Source: Hymenoscyphus infarciens (Eukaryota > Ascomycota > Leotiomycetes > Helotiales > Helotiaceae). From it: a stretch of 64,000 bases of DNA. Positions 37,621 through 48,538 of this stretch are shown here, piece by piece. Position 1 is the first letter of the stretch; each line of letters opens with the position of its first letter. A program made the position numbers and the translations under genes. The notes under the pieces were generated by a model, which made no database searches, was not told where the DNA came from, and saw only the letters and a program-made list of their open reading frames with translations. The stretch spans positions 1 through 64,000 of the forward strand of contig LLCB01000186.1 of NCBI GenBank assembly GCA_001414345.1, read 5' to 3'.

Positions 37621-38001
37621 TATAATAGTATAAAATATATATTATAGAAGAAGAGGTATATAAGAGTACGTTTAAGACTAGATAACGTATATAAATACTA
37701 GGTATTAATATAAAAGAAAAGGAAAAACTATTCTTCTTCTATACTAAGTATAAATATCTATATATAAGAGGTCGAAGACTACTAAGTCCTAATAAGAATA
37801 ATAACCGAGTCCTTTCTAATATAGCTACTAAAATAATAAGAGCTTTAAAGCTAAACATATAAGACCTTAAAGTAAAATATATAATATCTAATCCTTACTC
37901 TCTTTAGCCTCTTCTATCTTATAAGTTATAGAAGTATTAGTAGTTATAGAGGTATTAGCAGTTTTACGAATACTAATAATTCAGAATAGCGTGCTATTAT
38001 A
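37621..38001 (-). repeat. 5' LTR of the Gypsy element
   Basis: It is the 381-bp partner of 23,264-23,644, followed on its right by the target duplication CTCTA (38,002-38,006). The sequence to its left (about 37,400-37,620) recurs at about 2,400-2,610 in the first AT-rich block. Confidence 0.87.
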
Positions 38002-38786
38002 CTCTACTATTAGTTAGCGTAACTAATCTCTCTTTAATACTTATATTCGACAAGTATTTAGAAGCCTAGCTATAAGCTAGCATACTCTAAGAGGTGTCTT
38101 ATAACCGAAGATACCTTTGAATTTAGAAGCCTAGTACTTTATAAAGCTAGTATATATATATATAATACTAGTTAATAGCTACTACCTCTATAAACGCTAC
38201 CCGCTTTAGCTATTACGCTAGAACTAGAGCTATATAGGCTAGAGTTAGAGTAAGGAATAGGAGTTAGATAGAAGCGGTCTTAAGAAGTGGGAATCTATTC
38301 TTAAGAATACTAGAACCGCTAGTAGGATGACTATAAAGGGAAGTACTTCTAAGTATTATACTAAGGCGTAGGAACTAGGGGGCTATTAGTTAAGGGGTCT
38401 TTTGTAATCTAGCTTAAGTTTAGGAATCGATTATTTAGGCATCACCTCGCTATAGTCACTAGCATAAACACTGCGGCTACTATACCAAAGATTAGACTTA
38501 TATCTATGTTTACTAACTATTATAAACCACAACGCCTTTTTAATTTAAAAAAGAGCAAAGGACCACAATCTACACAATTTATAAATATAATATAATAGTT
38601 AATAAAAATAAAAGGGTATTATGTTAAGAAGTTAAACTACTCCCTCAAAAGTAGTATATACGCCCCCTTAAATAATTATGGCTGTACTGGGCTACACACT
38701 TGCTCGCTACGGTGAGCTGATGCCCAAATAATCGATTCCAAGTTTATAGGCCTAGGAAGCTGTCGCTTTCCTAGACTTAAGGGGTA

Positions 38787-38866
38787 TGTCACAGAAAAAG
38801 GGGTGTCACGTAACCCTTTTCCCTGTATATATAGCAGAGTTTTCACCTCCCAAAAAATACGTGACA
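38787..38866 (+). repeat. Right terminal repeat of the short-LTR element
   Basis: 80 bp, TGTCACAG...TACGTGACA. It matches the left repeat with a few G-to-A or C-to-T differences and lacks its ~30-bp internal segment. TCATC follows at 38,867-38,871. Confidence 0.85.
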
Positions 38867-39220
38867 TCATCTCATAGATTTGGAGTGCAAATTGTTCTTG
38901 AAACAACTCCCTTTTCCGACGCATCCCCATCCCCACAACCCAAAGCCCGTGAGGACAGAAAAATACAATGTCACAATGTCTCAGAAAGCAAGAGCAAGGC
39001 AGAATACAGCTATCAACCAAAAAAAAACCCCCTCCACTCATCCACAAACTCGTTCCGGGATCCCCTCTCGCTTGATTCCCGTTGCTCTTTTCCGAGTCTG
39101 TTTTGGTATTATTCGTCTCAACAAAAGTGCCCCCAGCTCCAGCCGTACTAGCAGGCGGTGATGTCGGCTTAACAATACTTTTCTTCGACGCATCAAAGCT
39201 TAAACAAGTGGATGCTACGT
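38867..39220. other. Degraded 3' end of the secreted-protein gene
   Basis: Reading on minus, the interval continues the upstream gene in a shifted frame: a Cys-containing segment, a Pro/Ser/Thr-rich stretch and then, after a nine-A homopolymer (39,019-39,027), a hydrophobic tail. It appears to be the former C-terminal coding part of the gene at 39,221-41,018. Confidence 0.5.
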
Positions 39221-41018
39221 CTAAAGTCGTAGTAGTATCGTCTCAGTCTTCGTTCCAATCGAGCCGATATTTGGCATATTCACTTCACCCTCGGCACTCA
39301 CGCCAATATCGAGGATCACCTCTATTTTGACGAGGATGGGACTTGGGAATTTATATGGGGGCTCTTGGTCGGTGCTTGAAGTGACGGGCTTGCAATTTTT
39401 ATCGAGGTCGAGGACGGTGGAGATATTGAGTTTGGTACTTGGGAGGTCGAGGAATACGGCTGCGTCTATGCTGCCTACACTTCCTCCGAGGAAATCTATG
39501 CCGAATGCGAGTTCAGGTTGGAGGCTGGCTGAGAGGTCGAGGGTGATGTTTGGCGAGGTGGCTTGGGAAGGGTGGGGTGTTAGTGTGGTTTCGCTGAAGC
39601 CTTGGGTTGTGGAGTTTTGAATGGTTCTGATGTTGGAGATGATGGATGAGTTATCTGGGACCTGAAAGTCGTCTTGTTAGTCTGGGGGATTGAACGCGTT
39701 TGGAGAGCTTACTTTGATTTCGAAACCATAGGAGAAGTCTAACGCTGCTTTGAGGTCGATACTAGCTGTGAAGACGGGTGTGAATTTTGGACCAACGCTA
39801 ACAATGTTTGGAATCTGTGTTGACAAATTGGCTAAGTGCAAGAGTATGGTGAGAGAAATTGTATTCGCCTCGAAACCGGGAAATGGTAATTGACACGAGT
39901 TCCTTTGAGAAGTTTGTTGCGATCGGTGAACCGAGTTTGGCTTGTATTCCGATTTGTGCAGTCAAGTTGTTTATTGAAGCTCTAATGTATCCATCGTTGT
40001 AGAAATCAACGACCTCGCGACATGGGGTAAGTTCATTAGAATCGTGGAATTCGCCGTCCTCAATATCGATGATGCCATTTATAGTACAATCTTTACAAGA
40101 AAGAGTAGCAGTTTTGTCAATTCCATTCGTTCTAAGGTGAAAACTGTCAGTAGTTGGACCACGAGCACCTGTTTAAAAGATATACTGACGTGGTATTGTA
40201 GGTATAGAGTACTTGATTGGGGTCAAGCATCTCGCTCTTGTTGGATATTGTTGCGAGGTCGAAATGAACAGCTGGAATAAGATCATTTGAAGTGGAAGGT
40301 ACCGCAGAGGAAGAGGGAGTAGCGGCAGTAGAGGAAACTGGCTCAGCTCTTCGTCGAAACCCTTCCTGTGTTCGGAAGGAATCCGGCGAGAATGGACTTG
40401 TGCTTGATCCAAACTTCACTGTCATGGATTTGTATGCCTCTCTCCACTCTACTCGGGTCGTAGCAAATGTTGCTGTCGCAATTTGGGTGTCATACTGAGT
40501 GCCAGTTACCAGGTGTGGTGCTCGTTCGCCATCTTCGTTACAACCGGCATGCGATGATATGAGGAAGAATAGTCCGATGTTATCCCAGCTTGGTCGAATA
40601 TCATCAAGGGACTGGCGGTCAGGAAAACGGATAGTAATGGAAGAGTCTGAGCAGCTGATGTCCTTGAGAACCATCTCAATGTCCTCAAGGACAAGTGCGG
40701 GCAGCTTATATTTCGTAACTGTTTTAGCGACTCGTGTTCGTCCTCCACTGAGAGAGGGGGAATCTGAATTTGTTAGAAAGCTTTGGGAATTTTCTCTCAC
40801 CAGTTCATACGTTCGGCATAGTGATGCACGCTATCATGATTGGGTTTGAAGGTCTCCTCTCTTGATTGTAACAACGAGCGTACTGTGATTGCTGAAAGTT
40901 TCGGTTGGCGTGTACTTGGTACATCTGTGCGAGCAATGGAGGTATCGAATTTGAGCCCTTTTACAAAAGAGAAGACCAAGAGGAGTGTGACAGCAGAACG
41001 GGAAATAGAGGAAAACAT
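39221..41018 (-). CDS. Secreted fungal protein (DUF7029/DUF7223-like), probably truncated by frameshift
   Basis: Five exons (complement): 40801-41018, 40169-40747, 39897-40131, 39713-39814 and 39221-39661, 524 residues as read. A signal peptide is clear (MFSSISRSAVTLLLVFSFVKG). The first domain contains LPALVLEDIEMVLKDISCSD, a GCNEDGER motif and EVLYTY-like SVYLLN. The second contains CKDCTING, GPKFTPVFTASID and FSYGFEIK joined to VPDNSS. From memory this order matches fungal secreted proteins with DUF7029 and DUF7223; the function is unknown. The 40,132-40,168 intron is only 37 nt with a weak donor (GTGCTC), but it restores the expected frame. The stop at 39,221 looks premature. One missing base near 39,237 and one extra base in the A-run at 39,019-39,027 would together give a Ser/Thr-rich region and a hydrophobic GPI-type tail. 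Mutation or assembly error are both possible. Confidence 0.65.
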
Positions 41019-43094
41019 AATCGCAATGGACGATGTGCTTCTGGGGAGTCCAGGCCTCTCACTTAGGGAAGGGGAAACTTGTCAGGAATGAATTTTACAC
41101 TCGAATCTGTTGAACGGTAGGATGCGATGACTTGACTTATTGATGAAAAAACCTGAAAACACATTTTGAACTCAAAGAGAGATGTTTTGGGATGTATCTG
41201 AATGAAATTCAGCCCCCACGAATTCACCGCCATCCTTGAGTTTCGGGGTATTGTTGCATGCCGCTGGACTGTTGTGACCCCCTATCAAAATTGAAGACTA
41301 AGCAGTGTGAGACATAGGCGGACAAAAGGTCAGCTTAGTGATGTTCAGGTGGGAAACTGTTGCCGGACGCAGGGGAAACTCAGGTACAGAGCATTGAGGA
41401 AGCCTCAGAAGCAACACCTATTGTGCTCATCTAGCTAACATTTTATTGGCAGATGGATTGCAGCTGGGTTCCACCTTGAAAGTTGAAGTTGAACGTGGGC
41501 ATGATCATTGCATAGTAATGTGTGGTACAACGCAGTGTTACGTCTGTCCTCATGGTTGATGGGAGCTAACACCACGTGGGGTTCAACTGTAGCAGGTCAC
41601 ATTGAGGAGACTTGGGGGCTCATAGAAGGCCCCGTTACATCATAGCCATTCTTCACTGAAAAATAGAGTTCCATGTACGTTCCCTATGGTGGTGGTGCAC
41701 TAGTGCAGGATGGGTCTCGAAACCGGATTGTTGGCTTCCCTATTTGTGTAAATAATGCCAGGCGATCATGAATGGGGTAATCAATCTCCAGTAGTATATT
41801 TCAGATAATACTCTCCTGTGATCATGAATTACACTTACTGAGTAGATTGGGCTTGAATTGATGTCTTGGTCGAGGAAACAATAGACGGTAGAAAAGAAGG
41901 GGTAAACTCTCGCTTAACCGCCACGCGAAAATTTATGGTCAAGTACATTTTTGTAACACGAACTTAAAATCAAGAGGATCCAGCTCAATTAGAGGATACA
42001 GAGATCATAGGATGTTATTTCTCTCTTCTTCTAATCTTTCAATCTTCTCTATTTCATCAGACACTGCAAATATCCACCGGCATTTTCTGAACCCACATCC
42101 AGCGCAGCCAACACACTCTGGTTTCAGTCTACCATCACGATTTTCTACAAAGTACCCCCCCAGAAGATAATAATTCCCCATGGCAGGAGTCTACGTTATT
42201 CCTCAAGCCTTTTACTTCAAACCGATGCTGAAAAGTCCATCGATATTCGACCGCACCCACGAAAGTGAAACCTTTCACTTTACAAAGACCAACAGAGAAG
42301 TTGAACAGACCAGTAAAGTTTGCCAATATTTTGACGGGCGGGCTGAGTCAAAGACCTTCATCGTGTTGGTTGGCAGAGGAAGATTAATTGTGGCTTGAGT
42401 GCTATCTGTAGGTCACCTACCAATACTAAACCTTTGAAAATATGCTAATTGTTGCACCACTCTACTCACCAGCATCCAAGAACTCTCACCCCAGCAGAAT
42501 TAAACACTCCGATGATCAGGTATTTTTTTTTTTTTTGCAAAGACTAGAAGTGAGTGTACGAGAATAGAAGACGGAAATTATTTGGCAGCTTACTCGCAAT
42601 TGTTTGGCTTACTCGCAAGTTCTTTTTGGCCCTCAATTTTTGGGGTTGGCTTACCACCTGCAGTGGGTTACTCGCTTAGTCGTGACTGACGGGTGATTGT
42701 TTGGGGGCCAAAAATGGTCACGAGTACGCCGATGTTTGTTGGCATACTCGTACTGGCACAGCCTTTTACACAAAATATTTCAGAACAATAACGCTCTAAA
42801 ACACTGAAGTTAGTATTCTAAAATGTGCTAGAAATGATTACCCTGGATAGTTAGAACAGGTACGAACCTGGAGTCTACTGACGACTTTACTGAGCATCGC
42901 GAGAGAGGGCTAGGAGAAAGAACTTGATTGTCTGCGAACAGTTTCCTAGTATGAAGAGGGGTAAAAACCACCTTTGGGTCCCACAAAATATACAACATCA
43001 ATTCATTAAAAATCATGTTCATCCAACAAACTCCACTACCAAATGCCACAAGCATAAACGCCACGAAACTCCATACCATGGCCCCTCAAGCATG
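41019..43094. other. Gene-poor interval
   Basis: It contains the promoter of the secreted-protein gene and the 3' flank of MCL1. Open frames are short (at most 83 codons) and unconvincing, including a 72-codon frame at 42,180-42,398. A T-run of about 14-15 lies near 42,522-42,536. A short inverted-repeat element is listed separately. Confidence 0.55.
42606..42730. repeat. Short inverted-repeat element with repeated TTACTCG words
   Basis: GGCTTACTCG...TTTTTGGCCC (42,606-42,632) is an imperfect reverse complement of GGGCCAAAAA...CGAGTACGCC (42,705-42,730). TTACTCGC-like words occur four or more times in and around it (42,590-42,760). This resembles a MITE or a local hairpin. A target duplication is not clear; TGTTT lies close to both ends. 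Confidence 0.4.
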
Positions 43095-45729
43095 TTAATC
43101 CTCGTCCTCATCCATACCCATCAACCTTTGCTCCCCGACCTCCCGAATTTTCTCCCCGAGCACACTCCTCCCATACCTCTCCGCCACCTTCCCAGCCGCG
43201 ACAATCATCCTCCCCGTGCGATCCCTCAACAACGAAACCATCTCCAGAGCCCTCATTCCCCTCTCCTCACCCTCCATACACTCCACAGCCAACATCTGCA
43301 AAAGGGTCTTATCAATCTCCACCTCCATCTTCTGCAAAACACTCCTCTGCGCCGCAGTACTAGCCGTATTCTCAACCAAATCCTGGTGTTGAGCCGCAAG
43401 TACACTACCTAACACGAACTTGCCTTCCAACTTCTTTGACTCGTTGCTTTCTTCTAAATCGTCGTCGCCGGAGGAGTCTTTGTTTGATTTGGAAGAGAGA
43501 GGGATTTCGAAGTCGAATTCTGAGAGGAGGGGACGGGGGAAGTAGGGGTATTGATCTGTGCCTTTGAGGATTATGCAGTGGAATTTGTTGTCTGCTACTG
43601 CGACGGGGAAGTAGGATTCTGTCTTTTTGCCAGAGGCGAGACGGGAGAGGAGCTTTGTGTCGAGGAGGGGAACCCAGACTGCTTGGGAGGGGGTTCGCCA
43701 GTGGAGGAGGGTGAGGAGAGTTCCTGTTGAGTCGTATATACATGGATCCTGAAATAAAAAGTTAGCTTTGAAAAGGCAGGAGGAGTGAGGGTGAGATTGA
43801 ACTTACGCCTTTATCGGAGAAAAATACACTTTTGACGGTTTCGCCATCTGGGAGAGCGACTACATCTTCACTCTGACAGATTTCATCTCGCTTGATGTTT
43901 TGTATTGTGTACAAAAGTTTGGTATTTCCATCTGCACCAACTGGGCCGTTTCCAAGTGTAAGAACATAATCTCGCCAACTGGCGCAAGATATTGTAGGAG
44001 TACTCTTTTGTCGGTACACTCTATATGGGATACCAAAAAGAGTGTATATTCTAACATAATTCGCACTGGTAGTCACTGTGACGAATGATTCGCTCAAGGA
44101 GATACTGGTTACATCCTCTCCTGGGGGCAGTTCAGTTCGCCAATCCGTTCTCGTTGTCCAAGTTTCATGGGGTCGGTAGAATATGACTGCTGGTGTCTTT
44201 GGCTCTGCTTTACATGCAAAAAGTGTGCCATTTTCGTTGAGGCATGCTTTATCGTAGAGATAATTGTCGGTAAAATGGAAGTCGCGGTAGAAGTCGCGAT
44301 CGTAGAATTCCACCGTTACTGTGTTGTGTGTATCATTGTCGACGGTCCAGACAAATCCAATTAAATTCAGACATAGATACTTCCGATCGCCTCTCCATGG
44401 TGTAGACCCGGGCTGGAAAGCTTGGTGGATTTGTGGACTGAAAGTTCCATACGCTGGCCGTTTCGCGATTTGTCCGGAAAATGGATCCGTCTCACCAATT
44501 GTTCTCTTTCCATTTGCGTTCAGTCCAAGTGCGTAACCTGCACCATCATCATCAACCACAAAGTCATCGTCTTCTCCTAAAAGATCAGGTCCGAGCATCT
44601 CTTCCAAGCTATCCACTGAGCCCTGGCGGACACCCCTCTGTGGAAGCTCCTTGGTAGCATTAGCAGCTGGTCTTCGCGCGTTTCCAGATATCTCTGACAA
44701 TGGATCGTGAATAAATGGAGCTGGTTGCAGGCCTAATCTAAGGAGATGAACATGTTCCGAGGGCACAAAATCGTTGAAAATGAACACCTGCCCCTCGGTG
44801 TTTGTGAATGAAAAGAGGTTTTTGGTTGGATGCCATGACAAGTCCATGACATTGGGGTAGTCGTAATTGGCGATTATCTTTTGCGTTTTCGTTTCCCATA
44901 AGAGAACCTTTCCATCCTTTCCGGCAGAGGCGAGCATAGCTCCATTCGGTGACCAGGCCAATGTTGTGATATCGTTGGTGTGTCCATTTGCAAATATTCT
45001 TTGCTTTTCCCAATCTCCTCTCGACATGACCTGTATATCCCTAGTTGCTGTGGGAGCAGCAAATGCTCGTCCATCAGGGTGCCATACCACCTTGGAACTG
45101 ATCTCGCTCTCCGTCTCGAGGGTTCTAATGAGACCGTCGATTTTTCGAATAAGTTCGGGTGCGTCATTTACGATTGAGTAGACGTAAACAATTCCATCGG
45201 CGCATGAGAGTGCAATGTATTTGCCGCTCGGGTCGAAGGCTAGATGTTTGACGGGCTTTTCCTGTTCTCGGAGGTACATCACAGACCTCTGATTTTCCGT
45301 GCTAATAATTTTGACCACCAATTCATCGCTTGCAACAGCACACCATTTTCCATCTTTGCTTATGCAGATATCTCGGACAGGAAGTGATACCCGTGTGATG
45401 CCTCCATCCAGGCTCATGGTATTGAAAGTGTATTTGCTGATTGTTCCATCTTCAGAGCCAACGATCATAAATTCATTCTATACTCCTGTCAGTATGGCAC
45501 AACAAGAATGGAATATCCTACTCACTGTTGAATCCACCCCCATATTCTGGTCCTGGCAATCATCGATATTATTTGGTTCTCCATCTGATCCAGTATTATA
45601 AACGCGCGCGGTGTTGTTCGATCCCACCGTTACTAATTTCGTTCCGTCCGGAGTGTAGGAGAGGTATGTTGGACCCGGAGTATGGGCAGGTCGGCCTCGC
45701 ACGCGCACTTGGGTAGTGGTTGCCATCAT
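43095..45729 (-). CDS. MCL1: Replisome/cohesion protein Mcl1 (Ctf4, SepB, AND-1/WDHD1)
   Basis: Three exons (complement): 45526-45729, 43807-45477 and 43095-43748, 842 residues. Introns of 48 and 58 nt have GTGAGT and GTAAGT donors. Residues 1 to about 310 form a WD40 propeller (GPTYLSYTPDGTKLVTVGSN, then LAWSPNGAMLASAGKDGKVLLWE). An acidic linker EMLGPDLLGEDDDFVVDDDG follows at about 360-385. A second propeller of the SepB/Mcl1 type spans about 400-700 (GDRKYLCLNLIGFVWTVDND, ANYVRIYTLFGIPYRVYR). A short helical C terminus ends MGMDEDED. Family members trimerise and link the CMG helicase to DNA polymerase alpha, and are needed for sister-chromatid cohesion. The animal HMG box is absent, as usual in fungi. 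Two consecutive ATGs open the frame; the first is used here. Confidence 0.9.
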
Positions 45730-45963
45730 TGTTGCAGTTTGGCTGTCAATGGCAAAAGTCTGGGGTGAGATTGGAGGTTGTGCTAGTAGGAGTTGAAGAG
45801 GAAGTTCGCGCTGGAAGACGCGTTACGCGACATCAGAGTGCCTCTGTCTGTGTTTCTGACAGGGGTCCGCGTTAAGTGATATTACCCCTGAATTTGTACC
45901 CCGCCATATTTCGGGAGTCACAATCTGAAAACACCACCAACGTCTTGAAAGCATCCTGCCGCC
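45730..45963. promoter_or_regulatory. Shared divergent promoter of MCL1 and the WD40 gene
   Basis: The two start codons are 234 bp apart on opposite strands, so the region must serve both genes. No specific factor site is assigned. Confidence 0.6.
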
Positions 45964-47259
45964 ATGTCTCGTTCAACAGACCCGGGTCATTTCTTCCAGA
46001 CTGATGCCTCCGAGGCCACGAGAGCGAGGAGGGCTGCCAAATCTGGCAACAAAAATGGAAACCCCATTGTGCTTCAGTCCAAGATCTTGAGCGCCATCGC
46101 GGATCCCTTCTCGACATCGTGCATCTACATTGCAGAGAGTGCTGGGTGTGTGCGAAAAGTTGACATAGAAGTAGGTATGATGGGCGCCGTCAAGACCACA
46201 GTACGAGCCAGACTAATGCTTTCTAGACTAGAGATACGAAGACGGTTTATCGAGGTCCAACAGCACCTGTCACATCCGTCGCGATTGGAGGAAGAGGAGG
46301 AAATACTGTATTTGCAGGATGTTGGGACAAAGATATTTGGACCTGGGATAGGGATAGCAGAACGCCTGGTCCAAGATACAAGGGCCATTCTGACTTTGTA
46401 AAAGCAATCATATGCACCAAAATTCAAGGCAAGGATGTAAGAAGTGCTCTCTTATTTTCTTCTTCTCTTGGCTAATGGCATGCAGTGTTTGATATCTGGA
46501 GGCGCAGATACTAAAATTATGGTCTGGGATACTGCTACTGGTGAAAGACTATATACAATCAGGGACAAAAGTGATACCATGATGGCTATCCAAGACCTCA
46601 CTGTAGATGTTGAATCGTCCAGCGAATCTGAGATTATCTTGGTATCCTCCAGCAGCGACCCTCATATCAGACGTTGGCGACTAGACCTATCTTCCGGAAC
46701 TCAGATCCTTGACACTGTTGATGCAACCCCCACCCAAAGCCAGCCCTCCAGAGATACCATCCTTGAACACGAAACAAGCGTCTACAAAGTCGTGTTCTCC
46801 GGTGATGATGAGGATTCGGATCTATGGACAGCAAGTGCTGACGGGAGTGCCAAGTGTTTATCCAGAGCGCGGAACTGGAGCGCGGAAGAGACTTATATTC
46901 ACGGGGACTACGTTCGGGCAGTAGTCGTGACTACTGACTGGGCTGTGACCGCTGGGCGAGATGAAGACTTGAAGGTTTGGAATCGAGCCACTGGAAAGTT
47001 GTGGCACACATACGAGGGCCACTACGAGGAGGTCACCGGTCTGGTACTGCTGGATGAGAAACAAGTCCTCAGCATCAGTATTGATGGCACAGTACGAAGC
47101 TGGGGTTTGCAAAAGGCGGCACTTGAGACTGCCAGAAAAGAAAGAGAAGAAAAACTCAAGGGCGAAGTGAAGGAGGAAAAGGTTGTCCCAAAGAAGGGAG
47201 TGATGACCGAGGAAGAGGAAGCAGAACTTGCCGAGTTGATGGACTCCGACGATGAATAA
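45964..47259 (+). CDS. WD40-repeat protein
   Basis: Exons 45964-46170, 46227-46436 and 46486-47259, 396 residues. Both introns are short (56 and 49 nt). The start MSRSTDPGHFFQTD is the first ATG after the divergent promoter. A basic N-terminal stretch (about 20-33) precedes a seven-bladed propeller with recognisable blades: CWDKDIWTWDRDS, CLISGGADTKIMVWDTATGE, WTASADGSAKC, AVTAGRDEDLKVWNRATGK and SISIDGTVRSWGLQKA. The C-terminal tail (about 345-396) is Lys/Glu-rich, coiled-coil-like and ends in an acidic MDSDDE. WD40 propellers are protein-interaction platforms. The exact orthologue is not recognised, so no pathway is assigned. Confidence 0.82.
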
Positions 47260-48538
47260 AATCTATCTCTCGGAAAGTTGTTGATGACCGGAGAAAATCA
47301 AAACGTTTACGGTAGGTGCATACACGCGTTGTTAGAACGACGAAGCATACAATTTCCATACAATGGTAAGGGTTGAATAGGAAGATGTTCTTCGAAATTT
47401 TGCATGCAGCTACCCTTGATTTGAACACCATCTCGTGTACATCGGGCGCAGCGGTAGTTATACTTTTCAGACTTTCTCTGTGGGGGATTTCAGGCGCGCG
47501 GACTGAGTTGTAAGTTTGCCTCTTTTCGCTTTGTCTCCCAAACACATGTCATGTACTCACATATATTTACACGTGGTCTTAATCCAGTTTCGCGCGCGGA
47601 GACGTTCCTCATGCTAGCTCCCGCTCGCGCCAAAATAAACCATCCCACACACTGACAGAGGGACATAAAAAAATGCGCCCTCCCGAGCGTATGCTTTCTT
47701 CCGTACGCGGTCCCTCTAGCACCAGAGCCGGTCAGTCGCAACCCAACTGTTCAGGTAGTTTACGTGGGGAGTCAGCATAAGGTAAGACCCTCGGGAAAAA
47801 CAAAAGCGATCTCATAACTCAACCAATGAAACCCAGCAATATTTACCAAAAAGCAGCGCTGTGAGAGACATTAATACATGGGACGAACTGACATACTGCA
47901 CAAACACAGAATAGTGAGAGGCCATTCCACGCATGCCTCGGTGCTTTTCTCCTAGACGTCGATCTGGCGCCACGGCTGAGTTGATCTCTTTTTGATCTTC
48001 AATCAAACAAACCTTATTGTCACCGGCGTCAATTTTCCAACTGCCCGGAACAATAATGATCGCACCCCCGTAGCTGTAAGCTTCCGATCCACTGACATAT
48101 CGGAGTGTTCTGGGCCTGCAGGAATTAGGGGCCCTAAAAGAAGGAAATAGTTCCTTATGTTGAAAAGGCTCGAATCGCTTCTCCGCCCACGATTTAGTGG
48201 CTTGCTAAGATTCCCCAAGACCCTTATAGTCACCAGCCTAATGGCGCCATGTTCTATATTACTTAGCTAGACCTGGTGCTGGTTAGTGATGGCGACAATG
48301 GGATTCTGCTATCTCCCTTGTCTTATTTATTTCTCCTCGCGTTTCTTCCATGTCAATTTTAGCACTTCCTCTAGATTATCGTTCTGACGTTTGACACTCC
48401 GTATCACTTCAAGTTCATCCTACGCGCGGCACTTGCTACTGCCCTTTTTTGTGTACAGTTTTCGCTGAATCCAATTTCCCTCTCTTACTCGGCCGGTATC
48501 CTTACCTCCGGATAAAACCACTATCTGTGGGAGTTAAC
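47260..48538. other. Intergenic interval
   Basis: 3' flank of the WD40 gene and promoter of the next plus-strand gene. It contains pyrimidine-rich stretches just upstream of 48,440 and GCGCGC words (for example about 47,494 and 47,592). No coding sequence is supported; open frames are under 130 codons, without family resemblance. Confidence 0.55.

Larger units (their letters stand above)
23264..38001 (-). mobile_element. Gypsy (Ty3-type) retrotransposon, RIP-degraded and interrupted by a Copia element
   Basis: Two 381-bp LTRs (23,264-23,644 and 37,621-38,001) start TATAATAG and end CTATTATA. The exact target duplication CTCTA is seen at 23,259-23,263 and 38,002-38,006. Without the nested element and its duplication the length is about 7.84 kb. 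On the minus strand, gag-side sequence lies at about 36,000-37,400. Reverse transcriptase begins at about 34,850 (FYINYRKLNTLT, AKIFTKLDIR) and resumes at 27,645 (RTKYSIYKYKVLSFKL). An RNase H-side region follows, then an integrase at about 25,760-26,500 (KLNTIYYK, DKYRFNTILVFINRL). The order RT-RNaseH-IN is diagnostic of Gypsy. Many stops are present; no frame is intact. A polypurine tract (AAAGAAGAGAGGA on minus) abuts the left LTR. Confidence 0.87.
23067..38866 (+). mobile_element. Short-LTR retroelement (TRIM/LARD-like), split by a nested Gypsy insertion
   Basis: Matching terminal repeats (23,067-23,177 and 38,787-38,866) start TGTCAC and end GTGA(T/C)A. The 5-bp word TCATC flanks both outer ends (23,062-23,066 and 38,867-38,871). 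Immediately inside the left repeat, GTTATGAGCCTGG (23,178-23,190) is complementary to the anticodon arm of initiator tRNA-Met, the half-tRNA primer site used by Copia-class elements. A purine-rich ACTTAAGGGG stretch precedes the right repeat, as expected for a polypurine tract. Without the Gypsy insertion the element is about 1.06 kb, with no coding region seen. It is therefore non-autonomous. Its right arm (about 38,650-38,866) is only lightly RIP-mutated, unlike the inserted elements. Confidence 0.75.

Noticed and set aside
23067..38866. Interpretation of the whole nest as a single giant element such as a Starship
   Set aside because: No captain-type recombinase gene is readable. Each layer has its own LTRs and 5-bp target duplication, which explains the region as successive retrotransposon insertions.
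42180..42398. 72-codon plus-strand frame
   Set aside because: Overlaps an equally long minus-strand frame, with no signal peptide, domain or splice support.
48449..48538. 30-codon N-terminal extension of the large hypothetical protein
   Set aside because: The extension begins with GTG, not ATG. The first ATG at 48,539 is preferred.
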